Below are positions 8,401 to 15,660 of a stretch of DNA of 49,595 bases, piece by piece. The stretch is taken from assembly GCA_022793995.1 (NCBI GenBank), contig JAAWDY010000011.1, positions 1 through 49,595 of the forward strand. Reading direction: 5' to 3'. Position 1 is the first letter of the stretch. Each line of letters begins with the position of its first letter. The stretch is from Coprococcus sp. (GTDB taxonomy: Bacteria; Bacillota; Clostridia; Lachnospirales; Lachnospiraceae). The notes below the pieces were generated by a model. That model was given only the letters and a program-made list of their open reading frames with translations. It was not told where the DNA came from and searched no databases. The position numbers and the translations under genes were made by a program.

Positions 8401-9110
8401 ATCAGGGAATCGTCCTTCTGGAGATTGATATGACGAGGGATACGGCAAGAGATCCAGAGGAGGAAACGATCTCGTTGGAAGAAGGAGAGGCAGTAGTGAA
8501 CCAGAAGGAGGCTGCAGCAGAACTCTATAAAGGAAATGTAGTAAAATACCTCCTGGTTCCGGAGAATGTGGAGATTCCGGTCGGACTGGAGCAGGATATG
8601 ATCCTTGTGAATCTGCCTCTGGCTAAGACGTATGCCGCTTCTAATAAAATCCTGAAAGTCATGGAGGAACTTGGACTTCTCGATCAAGTGACGTCAGTTG
8701 GATGTGGGCAAACGGACTGCGAGGTGGACTTTATTGCCAAAAGAATGGAAGAAACGGACGGCGGGGAAGCCAAGGTATCCTTCGGCGGTCCCTTCGACGA
8801 TCTGGACTATAAGACTTTGATAAAGAGAAATGTTGATCTGGCGATCATGCCAGAAGACCTGCTTCCAAGAGAGGCGGAAGGAACCGAAGCGAAACTTACG
8901 GCAAAGGAACAGACGGAGCGTTTTGAGGAGATCACCGGGAGACTTGCCATGCTCGGGATCCCGGTCATTGTCGACCGTTCTGCTGATGAACAGACGGACC
9001 TTGCAAAAAAAGAATGGGTTAAAGTCTACGGAGTACTTTTCGGCTGTGAAGAAGTATGTGAGAAATCGTTCGAGACAGCGGTAAAAGAAGCGGGGCAGGA
9101 GAATAGATGA
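5442..9110 (+). CDS. Secreted modular protein: Ig-like domain, five related beta-rich (NEAT-like?) domains, half a BtuF fold
   Basis: Protein of 1222 residues. I chose ATG 5442 because TAGGAGGAAAGAAAC precedes it and a signal peptide follows (residues 1-31, ending YAA). Next come an acidic Glu/Ser/Thr-rich stretch (about 32-155), an Ig-like domain (164-250), and five domains at about 257-370, 377-487, 496-612, 660-776 and 842-945. Four of them share a motif of the LYxGTxxxA type (LYFGS at 304, LYLGT 423, IYIGS 543, LYMGT 701), and most end in a Trp/Tyr-rich strand such as KIWYDRTITF. Linkers are a PDPGT repeat (623-650) and a Pro/Gly region. Residues 961-1222 resemble the N-terminal lobe of the lipoprotein encoded next. 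No LPXTG or C-terminal membrane helix is seen. As the first gene after a B12 riboswitch, a corrinoid-capture role is inferred; the NEAT likeness is tentative. Confidence 0.75.
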   Translation: MGKRNMGRRLALLLAFSMAVSPSSCIKIYAAETEQTEADVNSTSVEEQKAPEALSPETKSTEEASFPESEETKPVEETVAGSKPADEKTGADSAGEVTENGEAGGSAETELADKDNDVEGDPAVSEETEDTEESGTNEEMSNENGSIADWEEREREILSAPSALSITSQPKEETIAMAGASVTLLVAAEGDDLSYTWQFSSDGTTWADCTGDSARTADYSFTMASDIAGQYRCVVKDKNGTEVVSDTAVVREPITPIVTGDKVKVVKEDGSGFKMFMIDKSFVEENGGRLHITVTTKNTSYNKLYFGSKDDADKASYIQGTELAGGGWSFAFTRPSSDKRKVLPVALGYPAGSKKGWYDNQYLWIYIPDNGEIIPNIKDGISAVVGGTGSPYHDFKVVSSKAVLKDGEVRISLVVEGQKWTHLYLGTQADANKTPFYSGTYDASSGTTTFTFAVPAGKQGMNLAITPGTKSGWFSYARDLFINIPKLEEVANTAENGIYDLYGAAYPTSNYASLSFERGSSIAIKGDTATVTMITQAAAYDKIYIGSVGDADSVKDAHAVEATPRTEIGDAYRCFTFTIPAKDIGAEVNYVVHIKASDSWAARQSSFWINSVLEKTGEISGTDPDPGTNPDPGTDPDPGTDPDPGTDPDQKPDSKLPENGVYQIAAETNAAMFNIVEAVLTVKNGKMTARVTLSGTGQSYLYMGTKEEAAASSQSSWIAPVGEKKYTDENGFVKMGYQFEIPVSALDTVIQAASYSSKNKIWYDRTITFRSDTLRKVSDLPGDGNNPVTPPPVPGVPSNPGNTGGNASGADIPDNDGKADNESMYESDTSGSTSRVDSATTLADGVYKPDRFSWSGGTGRVRLTCNKITVTNGRAYATLAFSSDSYQYVKANGNTYYATKSGGTSTVVIPVALNKNNRILGMTTKMSASHEIAYDIFIYLAAAGNGQDLGENSNKELDEEAPEIMGLEYKSETKLDYAEYFKIYHYDQGIVLLEIDMTRDTARDPEEETISLEEGEAVVNQKEAAAELYKGNVVKYLLVPENVEIPVGLEQDMILVNLPLAKTYAASNKILKVMEELGLLDQVTSVGCGQTDCEVDFIAKRMEETDGGEAKVSFGGPFDDLDYKTLIKRNVDLAIMPEDLLPREAEGTEAKLTAKEQTERFEEITGRLAMLGIPVIVDRSADEQTDLAKKEWVKVYGVLFGCEEVCEKSFETAVKEAGQENR
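7308..7391 (+). repeat. 18-bp tandem repeat encoding a PDPGT linker
   Basis: Four full copies and one partial copy of an 18-bp unit (GACCCGGATCCTGGCACA, with small variants in the first two copies) encode repeated Asp-Pro-Asp-Pro-Gly-Thr. It is a flexible or extended spacer between domains 3 and 4 of the secreted protein. The near-identity of copies 2-4 suggests recent expansion or contraction by slippage. Confidence 0.95.
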
Positions 9111-10345
9111 TGAAAAAGAAGATAGAAAAGATCATTGTAATTATACTGGCGGCTGTCCTCCTTCTGGAGGGCTGCGCTCCGGAGGGAAAGAATACGGGGG
9201 AACAAGATTCGGCTGCGGCGGGGCAGGCCGCGGCCGACGGTGCTAAGGAGAAGAAAGCGGAAAAGGATGAGGGGAAGCAGGCGGCAAAGAATGCCGCCGC
9301 GCCTGAAATCGGCGGGCTTACCTACGAATCGACGATGGAGCTTACCTATGCGGAATGCTTTGACGTGTATTATTATGAAGGAGGGTATGCGCTGATCGAC
9401 GTCCATGACAGCGCCAGGTATCTGGTGTCGCCGGAAGGAAAAGAAACGCCGGATTCTATAGATGAGTCGATCATTGTGCTTCAACAGCCGTTTAATAAGA
9501 TTTACCTGGCAGCGACCTCCGCCATGGCTCTGTTCGACGCGATGGACGCGTTGGATTCGATCCGTCTGAGCGGGACACAGGCTTCGGGCTGGTATATCGA
9601 CAATGCGGTGGCGGCGATGGAGGCGGGGGAGATCCTTTTTGCCGGAAAGTATAGTGAGCCGGATTATGAGCTGATGCTCAATGAAGAATGTGACCTTGCA
9701 ATCGAATCCACGATGATCCTCCACACTCCAAAGGTGCAGGAGATGATCGAAATGCTGGATATCCCGGTCTTGATCGACCGTTCCAGTTACGAAAGCCATC
9801 CTCTGGGAAGGACCGAGTGGGTGAAGCTGTACAGTGTCTTGGTGGATAAGGAGGAAGAGGCGGCCGCTTTTTTTGACGAACAGGCGAAGGTCATAAGCGA
9901 CTTGAAAGATTTCCAGAATACAGAAAAGACAGTGGTCTATTTTTATATAAGTACGGACGGTCTGGCCGTGGTCCGCAGCGCGGAAGATTATATTCCGGAA
10001 ATGATTGAGATCGCGGGAGGAAGGTATGCGTTTTCTGACCTGGCGGACGAGTCCGGGAAAGCTTCGGTCCCTCTGACGATGGAAACGTTCTACGATACTG
10101 CTGTGGACGCGGATTATCTCATCTACAACGCATCCATCGACCAGCCGATCGGAAGTATCGACGAACTGACTGCAAAAAGCGAATTGTTCGCGGATTTTAA
10201 AGCGGTGAAGGAAGGAAATGTCTGGTCCACGGGAAAATCTCTGTATCAGGCGACGGATATTGTGGGACAGCTGATTCGCGACCTGAACCTGATGCTGACA
10301 GAAGGAGACGCGGAAGATATGACGTTTCTCCATAAAGTTGAGTAA
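9107..10345 (+). CDS. Corrinoid-type ABC substrate-binding lipoprotein (BtuF-like)
   Basis: Protein of 412 residues with a lipoprotein signal (VLLLEGC, Cys about residue 24), a charged low-complexity linker of about 45 residues, then a class III periplasmic-binding fold: an N lobe, a long connecting helix (about 245-270) and a C lobe. It overlaps the preceding gene by ATGA and is followed by FecCD-type permease and ATPase genes, so it is the binding component of that importer. Heme, siderophore and corrinoid binders share this fold; the riboswitch and cobO nearby favour corrinoid. Its N lobe matches the C-terminus of the preceding protein (EWVKLYSVL versus EWVKVYGVL, IPVLIDRS versus IPVIVDRS). 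Confidence 0.82.
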   Translation: MMKKKIEKIIVIILAAVLLLEGCAPEGKNTGEQDSAAAGQAAADGAKEKKAEKDEGKQAAKNAAAPEIGGLTYESTMELTYAECFDVYYYEGGYALIDVHDSARYLVSPEGKETPDSIDESIIVLQQPFNKIYLAATSAMALFDAMDALDSIRLSGTQASGWYIDNAVAAMEAGEILFAGKYSEPDYELMLNEECDLAIESTMILHTPKVQEMIEMLDIPVLIDRSSYESHPLGRTEWVKLYSVLVDKEEEAAAFFDEQAKVISDLKDFQNTEKTVVYFYISTDGLAVVRSAEDYIPEMIEIAGGRYAFSDLADESGKASVPLTMETFYDTAVDADYLIYNASIDQPIGSIDELTAKSELFADFKAVKEGNVWSTGKSLYQATDIVGQLIRDLNLMLTEGDAEDMTFLHKVE

Positions 10346-10359
10346 GGAAGAGCAGACTT

Positions 10360-11403
10360 ATGACGGCAGAAAATCAATCTCGGGTAAATCATGTAAAAAG
10401 AAGAAGCCGGTATGTTTTTGTTTTTTTAACGCTGGCGATCGCGTTTCTTGTGATCGCCGCACTGAATATCAATACAGGGAACATATGGATTTCTGTGCGT
10501 GAAATTTGGCGGATCCTCTTTCTGAAAAAAGGCGACCCGGTACAGTATGGCATCATATGGAAGATCCGTCTTCCAAGGATTCTGATGGCGGCTATCCTGG
10601 GCGGGGCGCTGTCGCTTTCTGGATTCCTTTTGCAGACCTTTTTCGCCAACCCAATCGCGGGTCCTTATGTGCTGGGAATTTCCTCTGGGGCGAAAATGGT
10701 TGTGGCGCTTACGATGATCGTTTTCCTGAAGAGGTTCGGCTCCTTTACCTCCTATACACTGATTCTAGCTGCGTTTATCGGGGCGCTCCTTTCTACCGGG
10801 TTCATCCTGCTGATGAATCGGAAGATCGAACATATGGCGGCCCTTCTCGTGGCAGGGATCATGATCGGATATATTTGCTCGGCAGTCACGGATTTTGTGG
10901 TGACTTTTGCGGAAGATTCTGATATTGTAAATCTACATGGGTGGTCCCAGGGAAGTTTTTCCGGCATGAGCTGGAGCCACGTGCAGATCGCGGCAGCGAT
11001 GGTAGGTATTGCATTTGCACTCACTTTCTTTCTGTCAAAACCTATAGGGGCGTACCAGCTTGGGGAAGAATACGCCCGGAGCATGGGGGTGAATGTCCGC
11101 TTGTTTCGGATCGCGCTGATCCTTATGTCCAGCGTTTTTTCCGCCTGCGTGACCGCGTTTGCAGGTCCGATTTCGTTTGTTGGGATTGCGGTCCCATACC
11201 TTGTCAGACAGTCCCTCAACACATCGAAACCGCTCGTGGTGATTCCAGCGACTTTTTTGGGCGGGGCGGTATTCTGCATGATGTGCGACTTGATGGCGCG
11301 GACGGCGTTTGCGCCTTTGGAGCTGAACATCAGTACAGTGACTTCGCTTTTCGGCGCTCCGGTCGTGATCTTTATGATGCTGCGCAGACAGAGAGGAAGG
11401 TAG
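10360..11403 (+). CDS. btuC: Corrinoid ABC importer permease (BtuC/FecCD family)
   Basis: Protein of 347 residues with about 10 membrane helices, typical of the BtuC/FecD family. Family signatures are present: KIRLPRILMAAILGGALSLSG (helix 2 region), NPIAGPYVLGISSGA, and FAGPISFVGIAVPYLVR followed by the coupling-helix region. Two copies should form the membrane channel working with the downstream ATPase and the upstream lipoprotein. It starts 14 bp after the binding protein gene. The gene name rests on the cobalamin context; by sequence alone a siderophore or heme permease is possible. Confidence 0.85.
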   Translation: MTAENQSRVNHVKRRSRYVFVFLTLAIAFLVIAALNINTGNIWISVREIWRILFLKKGDPVQYGIIWKIRLPRILMAAILGGALSLSGFLLQTFFANPIAGPYVLGISSGAKMVVALTMIVFLKRFGSFTSYTLILAAFIGALLSTGFILLMNRKIEHMAALLVAGIMIGYICSAVTDFVVTFAEDSDIVNLHGWSQGSFSGMSWSHVQIAAAMVGIAFALTFFLSKPIGAYQLGEEYARSMGVNVRLFRIALILMSSVFSACVTAFAGPISFVGIAVPYLVRQSLNTSKPLVVIPATFLGGAVFCMMCDLMARTAFAPLELNISTVTSLFGAPVVIFMMLRRQRGR

Positions 11404-11405
11404 GT

Positions 11406-12512
11406 ATGTCGGAATACTATTTTGAGCTGAAAGGGCTTTCGGTAGGATATAACGGGAAAATGTTGATCGGAGATATCAATATCGGAATCAATAAAGGAGA
11501 GATCGTCACCTTGATCGGTCCGAATGGGTCGGGAAAGTCCACGATCCTTAAGACCTTAACAAGGCAGATACGCATGATTGGCGGAACGGTGTATTTTGAA
11601 GGGGAGGATCTCCACAAGCTGCCGCATCGCAGGCTGTGCAAAAGAATGTCGGTGGTGCTCACCGAGCGGATGCGGCCGGAGCTTATGACCTGCCGCGATG
11701 TGGTGGCAGCAGGGCGGTATCCTTATACGGGAAGGCTGGGGATTCTTTCAGAGGAGGACGAGAGAAAGGTGGACGCGGCAATGGAAATTGTCCGCGCCCG
11801 GGAACTGGAAGACCGGGATTTTAATCTCGTAAGCGACGGCCAGAGACAGCGGATTATGCTGGCGAGGGCGATCTGCCAGGAACCGGAGGTCATTATACTG
11901 GACGAGCCCACTTCTTTTTTGGATGTACGCTACAAGCTGGAACTGCTTTCTATTTTAAAGAGCATGGCAAGGAAAGAGCAGATCACGGTCATCATGTCCC
12001 TCCATGAGATCGATCTGGCGCAGAAGATATCGGATAAGATCATGTGCGTCAAGGGAGAAAGGATTTCCCAATTTGGGGTCCCGGAGGAGGTTTTCAAGGA
12101 GGAAGTCATCCGGGAACTGTACGGGATCGACAATGGTTTTTTCGACCCGTGTTTCGGCAGCATTGAGCTTCCGGGTCCTGTGGGGACGCCGGAGGTGTTT
12201 GTCTTATCCTCCTGTGGGACGGGAATCCCTGTGTTCCGCAGGCTGCAGAAGGAGGGGACGCCTTTTGCGGCAGGGATACTCTATCGGAACGATATTGATT
12301 ACGAGGTGGCCCGTCTGCTTGCATCCCGGGTGATCGCCGAGGAACCTTTCTGTGAGATCAGCGACCAAGCATATGAAGACGCGCTGCGGATGGTGGAGAG
12401 CTGTCGCAGGGTCATCGACGCGGGGGTCGCGATTGGGATATGCAACCAACGGATGGAGCGGCTGATGCAGACGGCACGAAAGTCGGGAAAACTGGAAAGG
12501 TGGGAGAGGTAG
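11406..12512 (+). CDS. btuD: Corrinoid ABC importer ATPase with C-terminal extension
   Basis: Protein of 368 residues; ATG 11406 follows the permease stop by 2 bp. The nucleotide-binding domain (1-250) has Walker A GPNGSGKST, Walker B VIILDEPTSFLD and a switch His in MSLHEID. The signature loop reads VSDGQRQR rather than LSGGQ. A further 110 residues or so (from about 255) form a separate domain containing VFVLSSCGTGIPVFRRLQKE and GILYRNDIDYEVARLLAS. Similar tails occur in some archaeal and clostridial ATPases of this class, as far as I recall, with no known role. Together with the two upstream genes it completes a BtuCDF-like importer. Confidence 0.85.
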   Translation: MSEYYFELKGLSVGYNGKMLIGDINIGINKGEIVTLIGPNGSGKSTILKTLTRQIRMIGGTVYFEGEDLHKLPHRRLCKRMSVVLTERMRPELMTCRDVVAAGRYPYTGRLGILSEEDERKVDAAMEIVRARELEDRDFNLVSDGQRQRIMLARAICQEPEVIILDEPTSFLDVRYKLELLSILKSMARKEQITVIMSLHEIDLAQKISDKIMCVKGERISQFGVPEEVFKEEVIRELYGIDNGFFDPCFGSIELPGPVGTPEVFVLSSCGTGIPVFRRLQKEGTPFAAGILYRNDIDYEVARLLASRVIAEEPFCEISDQAYEDALRMVESCRRVIDAGVAIGICNQRMERLMQTARKSGKLERWER

Positions 12513-13085
12513 ATGGAGCAGGAGAAGAAAGAAGAGAAGAGAGAAGAGAATCGAGAAGAAAACAAGGGGCTTCTTCACATTTACTGTGGCGACGGCAAGG
12601 GAAAGACAACAGCAGCGATAGGGCTTGCCGTGCGTGCGGCGGGAAGCGGGATGAACGTACTGTTCGCAAGATTCCTGAAAAATGAAAATTCCGGTGAATT
12701 AAAAATCCTGGACGCTATCCCCCGGATCGAAGTACTGCGCCCGGAAAAGAGTTTTGGATTTTACCAGACATTGGACGAGGAGGAGAGAAGGGAGCTGCAC
12801 CGTGTGTATGGGGAGCTGTGGAAGACGGTCATGGAGAAAGCGGGGGCGGGAAGTTACGATATGTTGGTGCTGGATGAATTTGCCGCGGCTTACCGGTACG
12901 GGCTTTTTGACCGGGAAGACGCGCTGCGGTTCTTAAAAGAGCGCCCCAGTAGGCTGGAAGCAGTGCTGACCGGCCGGGATCCGGCAGCGGAGCTGCTACT
13001 GATCGCCGATTATGTATCGGATATCCGAAAAGAGAAGCACCCCTTTGACCGGGGGATGATGGCAAGGAAGGGGATCGAATTTTAA
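12513..13085 (+). CDS. cobO: Corrinoid adenosyltransferase (BtuR/CobO type)
   Basis: Protein of 190 residues. It adds the 5'-deoxyadenosyl group from ATP to the cobalt of cob(I)alamin or cob(I)yrinic acid diamide. The P-loop variant of this family is clear (YCGDGKGKTTAAIGLAVRA, residues 24-42), followed by FLKNENSGEL, a DMLVLDEF Walker B and the GRDPAAELLLIADYVSDI segment; the C-terminus KHPFDRGMMARKGIEF is typical. The start codon abuts the ATPase stop. It serves both imported and newly made corrinoids. The first 20 residues are Glu/Lys-rich and not conserved. Confidence 0.93.
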   Translation: MEQEKKEEKREENREENKGLLHIYCGDGKGKTTAAIGLAVRAAGSGMNVLFARFLKNENSGELKILDAIPRIEVLRPEKSFGFYQTLDEEERRELHRVYGELWKTVMEKAGAGSYDMLVLDEFAAAYRYGLFDREDALRFLKERPSRLEAVLTGRDPAAELLLIADYVSDIRKEKHPFDRGMMARKGIEF

Positions 13086-13086
13086 G

Positions 13087-13857
13087 ATGAAAAGAGACAA
13101 GGCAGTTCTTGCTGTTAGTTTCGGGACCAGCCATCTGGAGACAATCCAAAAGACGATCGGAGCGATCGAAGAGGAGATTCAAGAAGCGTTTCCAGAATTT
13201 GAGGTTTACCGTGCATTTACCAGCGAGATGATCCGAAGAAAACTGAAAAAGAGAGACGGGCTGGATGTTTCAAATGTAAAGGAAGCAATGGAGCGGATGA
13301 GGCGGGATGGAATCGAGGACGTGATCGTACAGCCGACATATGTGATTAATGGGACCGAGTATGATATCATGAAGAAAGAGCTGGCCGGATACCAGGGCGT
13401 ATTTAAGAGTATGCGGGTGGGAAAGCCTCTTCTTACCTGCCCGCAGGATTATAAGGAGGCCGCCAAAGCTGTCTTGGAGGAGAATACACTAGGCCCCAAA
13501 GAGATGTTGCTCCTTGTAGGGCATGGGACAGAGCATCATGCAAACGCAGCCTATCCCACGCTGGAATATATGTTCCATCTGCTGGGCCATCCTCAGGTTT
13601 TGGTGGGGACCGTGGAAGGATTTCCAAAACTTAGGGATGTTTTAGAACGGCTTGCCGTATTGAAGGCAGAGAGGGTGGTTCTGATGCCGTTTCTGATCGT
13701 GGCGGGCGACCATGTGAAGAATGATATGGCAGGCGGGGAAGGATCCTGGGAAAGTATTTTAAAAGAAGCAGGCTATGAAGTAAAGACTGTGATTCGGGGA
13801 CTCGGTGAAGTCCCGGGAATCCGGAAACTGTTCGTGCGGCATGCCAAGGAAGCTTGA
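13087..13857 (+). CDS. cbiK: Sirohydrochlorin cobaltochelatase CbiK
   Basis: Protein of 256 residues, the normal length of single-subunit CbiK. It inserts Co2+ into sirohydrochlorin, committing the tetrapyrrole to the anaerobic corrin route. The metal-binding His motifs are visible: LLVGHGTEHHANAAYPTLEY (about 140) and MPFLIVAGDHVKNDMAG (about 200). The N-terminus LAVSFGTSHLETIQKTI is also characteristic. No signal peptide, so it is cytoplasmic. It starts one base after the cobO stop. Its presence, and the absence of CobNST, shows the early cobalt insertion pathway. Confidence 0.95.
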   Translation: MKRDKAVLAVSFGTSHLETIQKTIGAIEEEIQEAFPEFEVYRAFTSEMIRRKLKKRDGLDVSNVKEAMERMRRDGIEDVIVQPTYVINGTEYDIMKKELAGYQGVFKSMRVGKPLLTCPQDYKEAAKAVLEENTLGPKEMLLLVGHGTEHHANAAYPTLEYMFHLLGHPQVLVGTVEGFPKLRDVLERLAVLKAERVVLMPFLIVAGDHVKNDMAGGEGSWESILKEAGYEVKTVIRGLGEVPGIRKLFVRHAKEA

Positions 13858-13888
13858 TCTATGACAGACAGAAGGGAGAAGACAGCGT

Positions 13889-14416
13889 ATGATCCGATTG
13901 GTTCGGCCTGGCGAGGGGATGGAAGAAGATGTGATGGCGTTCCGGCGGGAATTTTTGGAGGCAGGGGAAAAGGAGATAAACGGAGGCCGTATGCTGCATC
14001 ATTTTGATGATTACAAGGAGTGGCTCCACTATGTCAGAAAGAGCCAGAAGCCTGAAAATGCCGTTACAGGGGTGCGGGCATCCTTATATTTTGCGCTTGA
14101 AGAAGACGAGGGGCGTTTGGTAGGCTGTATCGAGCTGCGGCATGAACTGAACAGGGAGCTTGAGGTATTGGGCGGGAATATCGGTTACAGTGTGGCGCCC
14201 AGGGACAGACGGAAGGGATACGGCACCAGGATGCTGCAGCTTGTCGCAGAAAAAGCGAAGGTAATCGGCATCGACGTTTTGCTCCTCACCTGCGATACAA
14301 AAAATATCGCTTCCATCCGCACGATCACCAAGTGTGGGGGAGTCCTGGAGAAGGAGGAGAAGATCCGCCGCCGTGGAAAGGAAACCAGTGTGAGATATTA
14401 TCGGATCCAGGTATAA
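13889..14416 (+). CDS. GNAT-family N-acetyltransferase of unknown substrate
   Basis: Protein of 175 residues with a GNAT fold. Motif A is IGYSVAPRDRRKGYGTRML (about 98-116), with the acetyl-CoA pyrophosphate loop RRKGYG, followed by LLLTCDTKNIASIRTITKCGG. It resembles small-molecule acetyltransferases seen across Clostridia and has no recognised corrinoid role. It lies between cbiK and cbiD on the same strand, 31 bp after cbiK, so it is co-transcribed; a possible internal promoter follows it. It may be a passenger, or may modify a corrinoid side chain or precursor (speculative). Confidence 0.8.
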   Translation: MIRLVRPGEGMEEDVMAFRREFLEAGEKEINGGRMLHHFDDYKEWLHYVRKSQKPENAVTGVRASLYFALEEDEGRLVGCIELRHELNRELEVLGGNIGYSVAPRDRRKGYGTRMLQLVAEKAKVIGIDVLLLTCDTKNIASIRTITKCGGVLEKEEKIRRRGKETSVRYYRIQV

Positions 14417-14452
14417 AAATGTGGGAATATCCTTGTGTTTTATGCACAGCAG

Positions 14453-14481
14453 TTGCGGAAAAAGGGAAAAGTCTTTATAAT
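14453..14481 (+). promoter_or_regulatory. Possible internal promoter before cbiD
   Basis: TTGCGG (14453-14458), a 17-bp spacer and TATAAT (14476-14481) in the 101-bp gap between the GNAT gene and cbiD. It could give riboswitch-independent expression of the biosynthetic part of the operon. Confidence 0.4.
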
Positions 14482-14517
14482 GGAAAAAGTAAAATCGGAC
14501 GGGACGGTGTGGATACT

Positions 14518-15660
14518 ATGAAGAACAGCAGGTTTGTCTGGAAAGACCAGAAAAAATTGAGGACAGGCTACACGACCGGGAGCTGTGCGGCCGCCGCTGC
14601 AAAGGCTGCCGCCCGCATGCTGTTTTCTGGAAGCGAGGTGCGTCAGGTATCTCTAATGACGCCTGCCGGCATCTGTCTGTACCTGGATATCGAGCGGATC
14701 GAGATCCGAAAAGGATGGGTACGCTGTGCGGTGAAGAAGGACAGCGGCGACGACCCGGATGTGACGAACGGCGTCTATGTCTACGCCAGCGTGGAACGAA
14801 ATGATTCCGGGGATATCCGTCTGGACGGCGGGGAGGGGGTCGGGCGTGTTACGAGGAAAGGGCTGGAGCAAAAAGTCGGCGAGGCGGCGATTAATCAAGC
14901 GCCGAGAAGCATGATCTGCTATGCGGTGAGGGAAGAGATGGAAAAGGCGGGATACGCAGGCGGTGTGGATATTGTGATTTCCATACCGGGCGGGGACGTC
15001 CTGGCCCAAAAGACCTTTAATCCAAGGCTTGGGATCGTAGGAGGACTTTCCGTACTTGGGACAAGCGGCATCGTGGAGCCAATGAGCGAACGCGCCCTGA
15101 CCGACACCATTTACCTGGAGATGAAGATGCGAAAAGAGGAAGGATGCGGTTGTTGTTATCTGGTGCCGGGCAACTATGGAGAAGAGTTCCTACGGGAGAA
15201 TATAGGGTACAAGGGAGAGCAGGCTGTCAAGTGCAGCAATTACATCGGAGAAGCCATCGACTACGCCCTGCGTCTGTCTATGGAAGGAATCCTCCTGGTT
15301 GGACACGCTGGAAAACTGGTAAAGGTGGCAGCAGGCATTATGAATACCCATTCCCGTCAGGCGGACGGAAGAATGGAAGTGCTCGCCGCCCATGCCGCCA
15401 TGGCGGGAGTGCGAAAGGACACGGTAAAAAGGATCATGGACGCGGTGACGACCCTGGAGGCCATAGAGATTCTGGAAGAGGAAGGGGTGTTGGGCCAGGT
15501 GATGCGCACTGTTATGGAGAGAATCGAGTACCACCTGCGGCAGCGGGCAGGGAACGGCCTGGAGATTGCGGCAGTGGTATTTACAAAAGAGAAGGGGATA
15601 CTTGGAAAAACATCCGAGGCAGACGATTTGATATCACGGATACAGGAGATGGGACGATGA
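14518..15660 (+). CDS. cbiD: Cobalt-precorrin-5B (C1)-methyltransferase CbiD
   Basis: Protein of 380 residues. It methylates C1 of the contracted ring using S-adenosylmethionine in the anaerobic route. The family start LRTGYTTGSCAAAAAKAA (about 13-30) is unmistakable, with IVISIPGGDVLAQKTFNPRLG, GGLSVLGTSGIVEPMSERA and LVGHAGKLVKVAAGIMNTHS further on. I chose ATG 14518 because the protein then starts at the usual place; the frame extends upstream into the GNAT gene without family-like sequence. The ribosome site is weak, and GTG 14509 is an alternative. It overlaps cbiL by ATGA. Confidence 0.94.
   Translation: MKNSRFVWKDQKKLRTGYTTGSCAAAAAKAAARMLFSGSEVRQVSLMTPAGICLYLDIERIEIRKGWVRCAVKKDSGDDPDVTNGVYVYASVERNDSGDIRLDGGEGVGRVTRKGLEQKVGEAAINQAPRSMICYAVREEMEKAGYAGGVDIVISIPGGDVLAQKTFNPRLGIVGGLSVLGTSGIVEPMSERALTDTIYLEMKMRKEEGCGCCYLVPGNYGEEFLRENIGYKGEQAVKCSNYIGEAIDYALRLSMEGILLVGHAGKLVKVAAGIMNTHSRQADGRMEVLAAHAAMAGVRKDTVKRIMDAVTTLEAIEILEEEGVLGQVMRTVMERIEYHLRQRAGNGLEIAAVVFTKEKGILGKTSEADDLISRIQEMGR

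Noticed and set aside
9026..10333. 435-residue open frame on the minus strand opposite the BtuF-like gene
   Set aside because: Shadow of the high-GC third positions of the real gene; Arg/His-rich composition and no family features.
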